A stretch of DNA of 64,000 bases from Gnetum montanum (Eukaryota > Streptophyta > Gnetopsida > Gnetales > Gnetaceae). Below are positions 61,546 to 64,000 of the stretch, piece after piece. Position 1 is the first letter of the stretch. Each line of letters starts with the position of its first letter. The translations under genes were made by a program, and so were the position numbers. The stretch is from NCBI GenBank assembly GCA_015680685.1, contig MNCI01010150.1, positions 630,345 through 694,344 of the forward strand, written 5' to 3'. Under the pieces are notes generated by a model that saw nothing but the letters and a program-made list of their open reading frames with translations, was not told the origin of the DNA and made no database searches.

Positions 61546-63140
61546 TATTCTCTACTGAATAGATGCCCAGGTCATGGTTTCTCTAAGGAAGAGTAACTTT
61601 TTCAAATCATAGATGGTTTTTGTAATGAAATGAGGGAGATCCTTGGGATGTATGCTTTAAGTCAATTATACAAGCTACGAACCCATCAAATCTTAGAGCT
61701 AATCAAGCATGTGGAAAAAGAAGAAGGAGAGCCATGAAAATGGGAGAATGTTTAGAGATAACACTGGGACCTAACTCTTCAAAAGAAGAGGGTTGACATC
61801 TATGGTAAGGAGAAAGAGGTTGCTTTCGATAGGATGATTTCACAACAAATCTTGTTGATACAAAACTCTATCGACAAACTTGAAGCAAAGTTTGATAGGA
61901 TTTCAAAGTGAATAAATGAAAAAGTTACAAATTTTGTAGAAACTATAGAGAAGAAGGTAACAAAAAAAAATTAGGTGATCACAATAAACAGAGGAAGAAG
62001 AACCAAGAAACTACTAGGAACACTTATTGGCAAATAGGAAAAATGACTGAAGAAAGTAAGGCTATAGACTCAACCATAGATGAAGATGATAGATGTAACA
62101 TCTACATATATGATCACCCGAAGGGCCATTGTCCAGTCATGTCACATCTACAGGAGTATTGGGCTTTTGCATTAAATCCCAAGTTTGTACAAAAGCACAT
62201 GCCTAGGAAATTAACTTTTCCACAAGATAATTATAAATAGTCCTATAACCAATCGTACCATCCTAGGGGGACTTAATACCAACCTCAACACTATCATCAA
62301 CCATAGTGGCAAAACCCACAGTCATGCAAGAGGCCATCACCAAACCAACCCTACCCTTACTACCAACTGAACCTGTATGGTTATTATGTTCAAAAACTTG
62401 TTTTTCTAACTAGTTATACATCCTCTACTTCAAATCACCACTATCACTCTCTTGAGTGTCATAAACCCATGAAATATCCTAAAGGATCACCACCTCACAC
62501 CTCTTACCCTCTGTTCTATCCTCAATATTCTCATACTCCACCCCATCACATGTCATTTCCAGCAACACAGGAAGGTTTAGCACCACAACATCAACAAACG
62601 AATGCCACTTGTGTTACAAATATTCATAGACATGTTAATGCCAGTAGGTTCCCACCACAATATTAGAAACATTCCTTCTTTAGGATAGCTCCCATGCATA
62701 AGCATAACACTCATGGACCTACTACATCATCCAAACTAGCACAAGGCCAATCAAGTGTAACACCTTCCCTTTCACAACTAACATCCTCTAATCCTATGCA
62801 AAGGCCACCATCCATCATTACTTCAACATCCAACAGATGTAATGAATCTAACATTGTGAGGAGATAAATGAATCCATGTATAATTAATCATGATCAAGGG
62901 TGTAATTGTGGGCTAGACATCCACAACATTGACACAACTCATACTCTGATCCACCAAATAATTAACAACCAAGTGTGTGGACAACAAATCATCTCTGGAA
63001 CTACCACTAAACCAATAGACACCCAATGGCTTGAAAATGAAATGTTAACACTATTTCACAAATGCATGGAGCCTACTTATCTACTCCTTAATTCTTGTCA
63101 TGGTCAAATGCTTAGTCATGGGGGAAACACCCCATCCTAA
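61541..63140 (+). pseudogene. Gag of element c, 3' part, with gag-only C-terminal domain
   Basis: It continues the Gag cut at 48175: YYSLLNRCPGHGFS matches the text after DVAMG in the inner element. Then come a helical segment (ILLIQNSIDKLEAKFDRI), the Cys/His motif CNIYIYDHPKGHC with x4-H (second Cys is Tyr), a Pro/His/Tyr-rich linker, and an open 90-codon end (62868-63140) with PCIINHDQGCNCG, DTQWLENEMLTLFHKCMEP and the final HGGNTPS. No protease, RT or integrase follows, so element c is non-autonomous like element a. Confidence 0.75.
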
Positions 63141-64000
63141 CATTCAGAATTAATAAGTGTTTTTCATCTTTTTATTTTACAATTTTATATCATTTTAATA
63201 TTTCTTGATACAAATTTTTCCTACCCTTTTTAACTTTTTCCACATTTTTTTTCATTCCCTTTGTTAGTAATCTTGCTTGTAAATAAAATGATCATGTAGC
63301 CCATTGAGCTGAGGTTTTCTCTATGTTGTCAAGTCATAAGGAATTGATTATTTGGACAATGAAGCCACGTCATCCATCCAACCATTCCATTAATAAGAGG
63401 TTATTGCTCTAGTCATAATGATACTCTCTTCCATCATCAAAATAAAAATAAATTTATAATCATTGTGCCTAGATAGAAAAATGCAGAACCTAGGGGGAAT
63501 GTAAAGTGTGTCACATCAAGGGGATTTTTTGATTCTCTTTGACCACTTATATATGTTCTATCATGTTTCTAATGTTGTAATTATATCCTTGTAGATCTAA
63601 CAAAAAATGGGAGCAAGAGTAAAATAAAATGGTACTGAATAAATTTCTAAGGATCCCAATGGAAACACATGTTACCCATGCTTGAAGGTTGGTGGCTTCT
63701 TAGAATCCATGAAAAAAAATACAAAGTGCCATGAATAAGCTCCTCCCTTGGACAAAACACCAAGTGATGCTAGTCCTTGCAACTATGGTAGTCTTATGGT
63801 TGTTAAATGAAGTGATGAAATAATGCGATGTCACTAGAATATTGGTTGGACTTGGTTTGAATATTAGAAACAAGGGCTAATGATTACTAAACCATTAATA
63901 ACACACAAGGATTCACTATGCCTATGGTAAAGCACCTCGTGTCTAACTTCTTGCAATCCTTTCTACAGTCCATCTCATCTCACTGTCCATATGATCCTAA
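63141..64000 (+). other. 3' noncoding region of element c, to window end
   Basis: A T-rich start, then the family blocks 'tcacatcaaggggatttttt' (63512) and 'cccatgcttgaaggttgg' (63676), in the order seen in elements a and b. The 3' LTR must lie beyond the window. Confidence 0.6.

Noticed and set aside
1-64000. CRISPR arrays, bacterial operons, riboswitches
   Set aside because: No spaced identical repeats of the right form, and the window is plant nuclear DNA by its genes and elements.

Overview
The window reads as nuclear DNA of a seed plant. It is AT-rich, has two genes with plant-type GT-AG introns, and about 80 percent of it is decayed LTR retrotransposon. The great age of the elements and the isolated genes suggest a large, slowly turning-over genome such as a gymnosperm. 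That is an inference; no sequence here fixes the species.

Genes. Two complete cellulose-synthase-like (GT2) genes point away from each other: CSL copy 1 on the minus strand (17702-22092) and CSL copy 2 on the plus strand (38426-42361). Both have nine exons at matching positions. They join in frame to proteins of about 758 (or 744) and 751 residues and keep the DDG, DCD, ED and QQRRW catalytic signatures. They look like an old inverted duplication of a CslB/CslH-like gene, now 16.3 kb apart because retroelements fill the space between them.

Layout. 1-90: end of an LTR. 200-3500: Ty1/copia wreck (-). 3661-6330: 3' part of an Athila/Tat-like Ty3/gypsy element, called element d (-). 6470-12774: gag-pol and one long LTR of a second gypsy type (-). 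12900-17575: integrase end and long LTR of a third gypsy type (+). 17702-22092: CSL copy 1. 22093-25121: intergenic, with a SINE-like repeat. 25122-30029: gag-only non-autonomous element a (-). 30825-37423: element b with gag, third ORF and LTR (-). 38426-42361: CSL copy 2. 42362-46249: intergenic, with minisatellite and SINE-like repeats. 46250-64000: element c (+), broken inside gag by a complete 13.4-kb element (48176-61540) flanked by the 5-bp duplication GATAT.

How the parts relate. Elements a, b, c, d and the 48176-61540 element (the inner element) are one family. Their LTRs start TGATGAG and end CTCATCA (or decayed forms), and their primer sites resemble tRNA-Asp. They share an unusual cysteine-histidine motif in Gag and a third ORF for a coiled-coil protein at the env position. 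In the two copies where the upstream DNA survives, that ORF follows an internal promoter that resembles the U3 promoter of the same element's LTR, then a candidate intron ending right at the ATG. This duplicated-promoter, spliced third-ORF module is the most interesting structure in the window. All retroelement ORFs carry stops or frameshifts. No tRNA or rRNA gene and no CRISPR array was seen.
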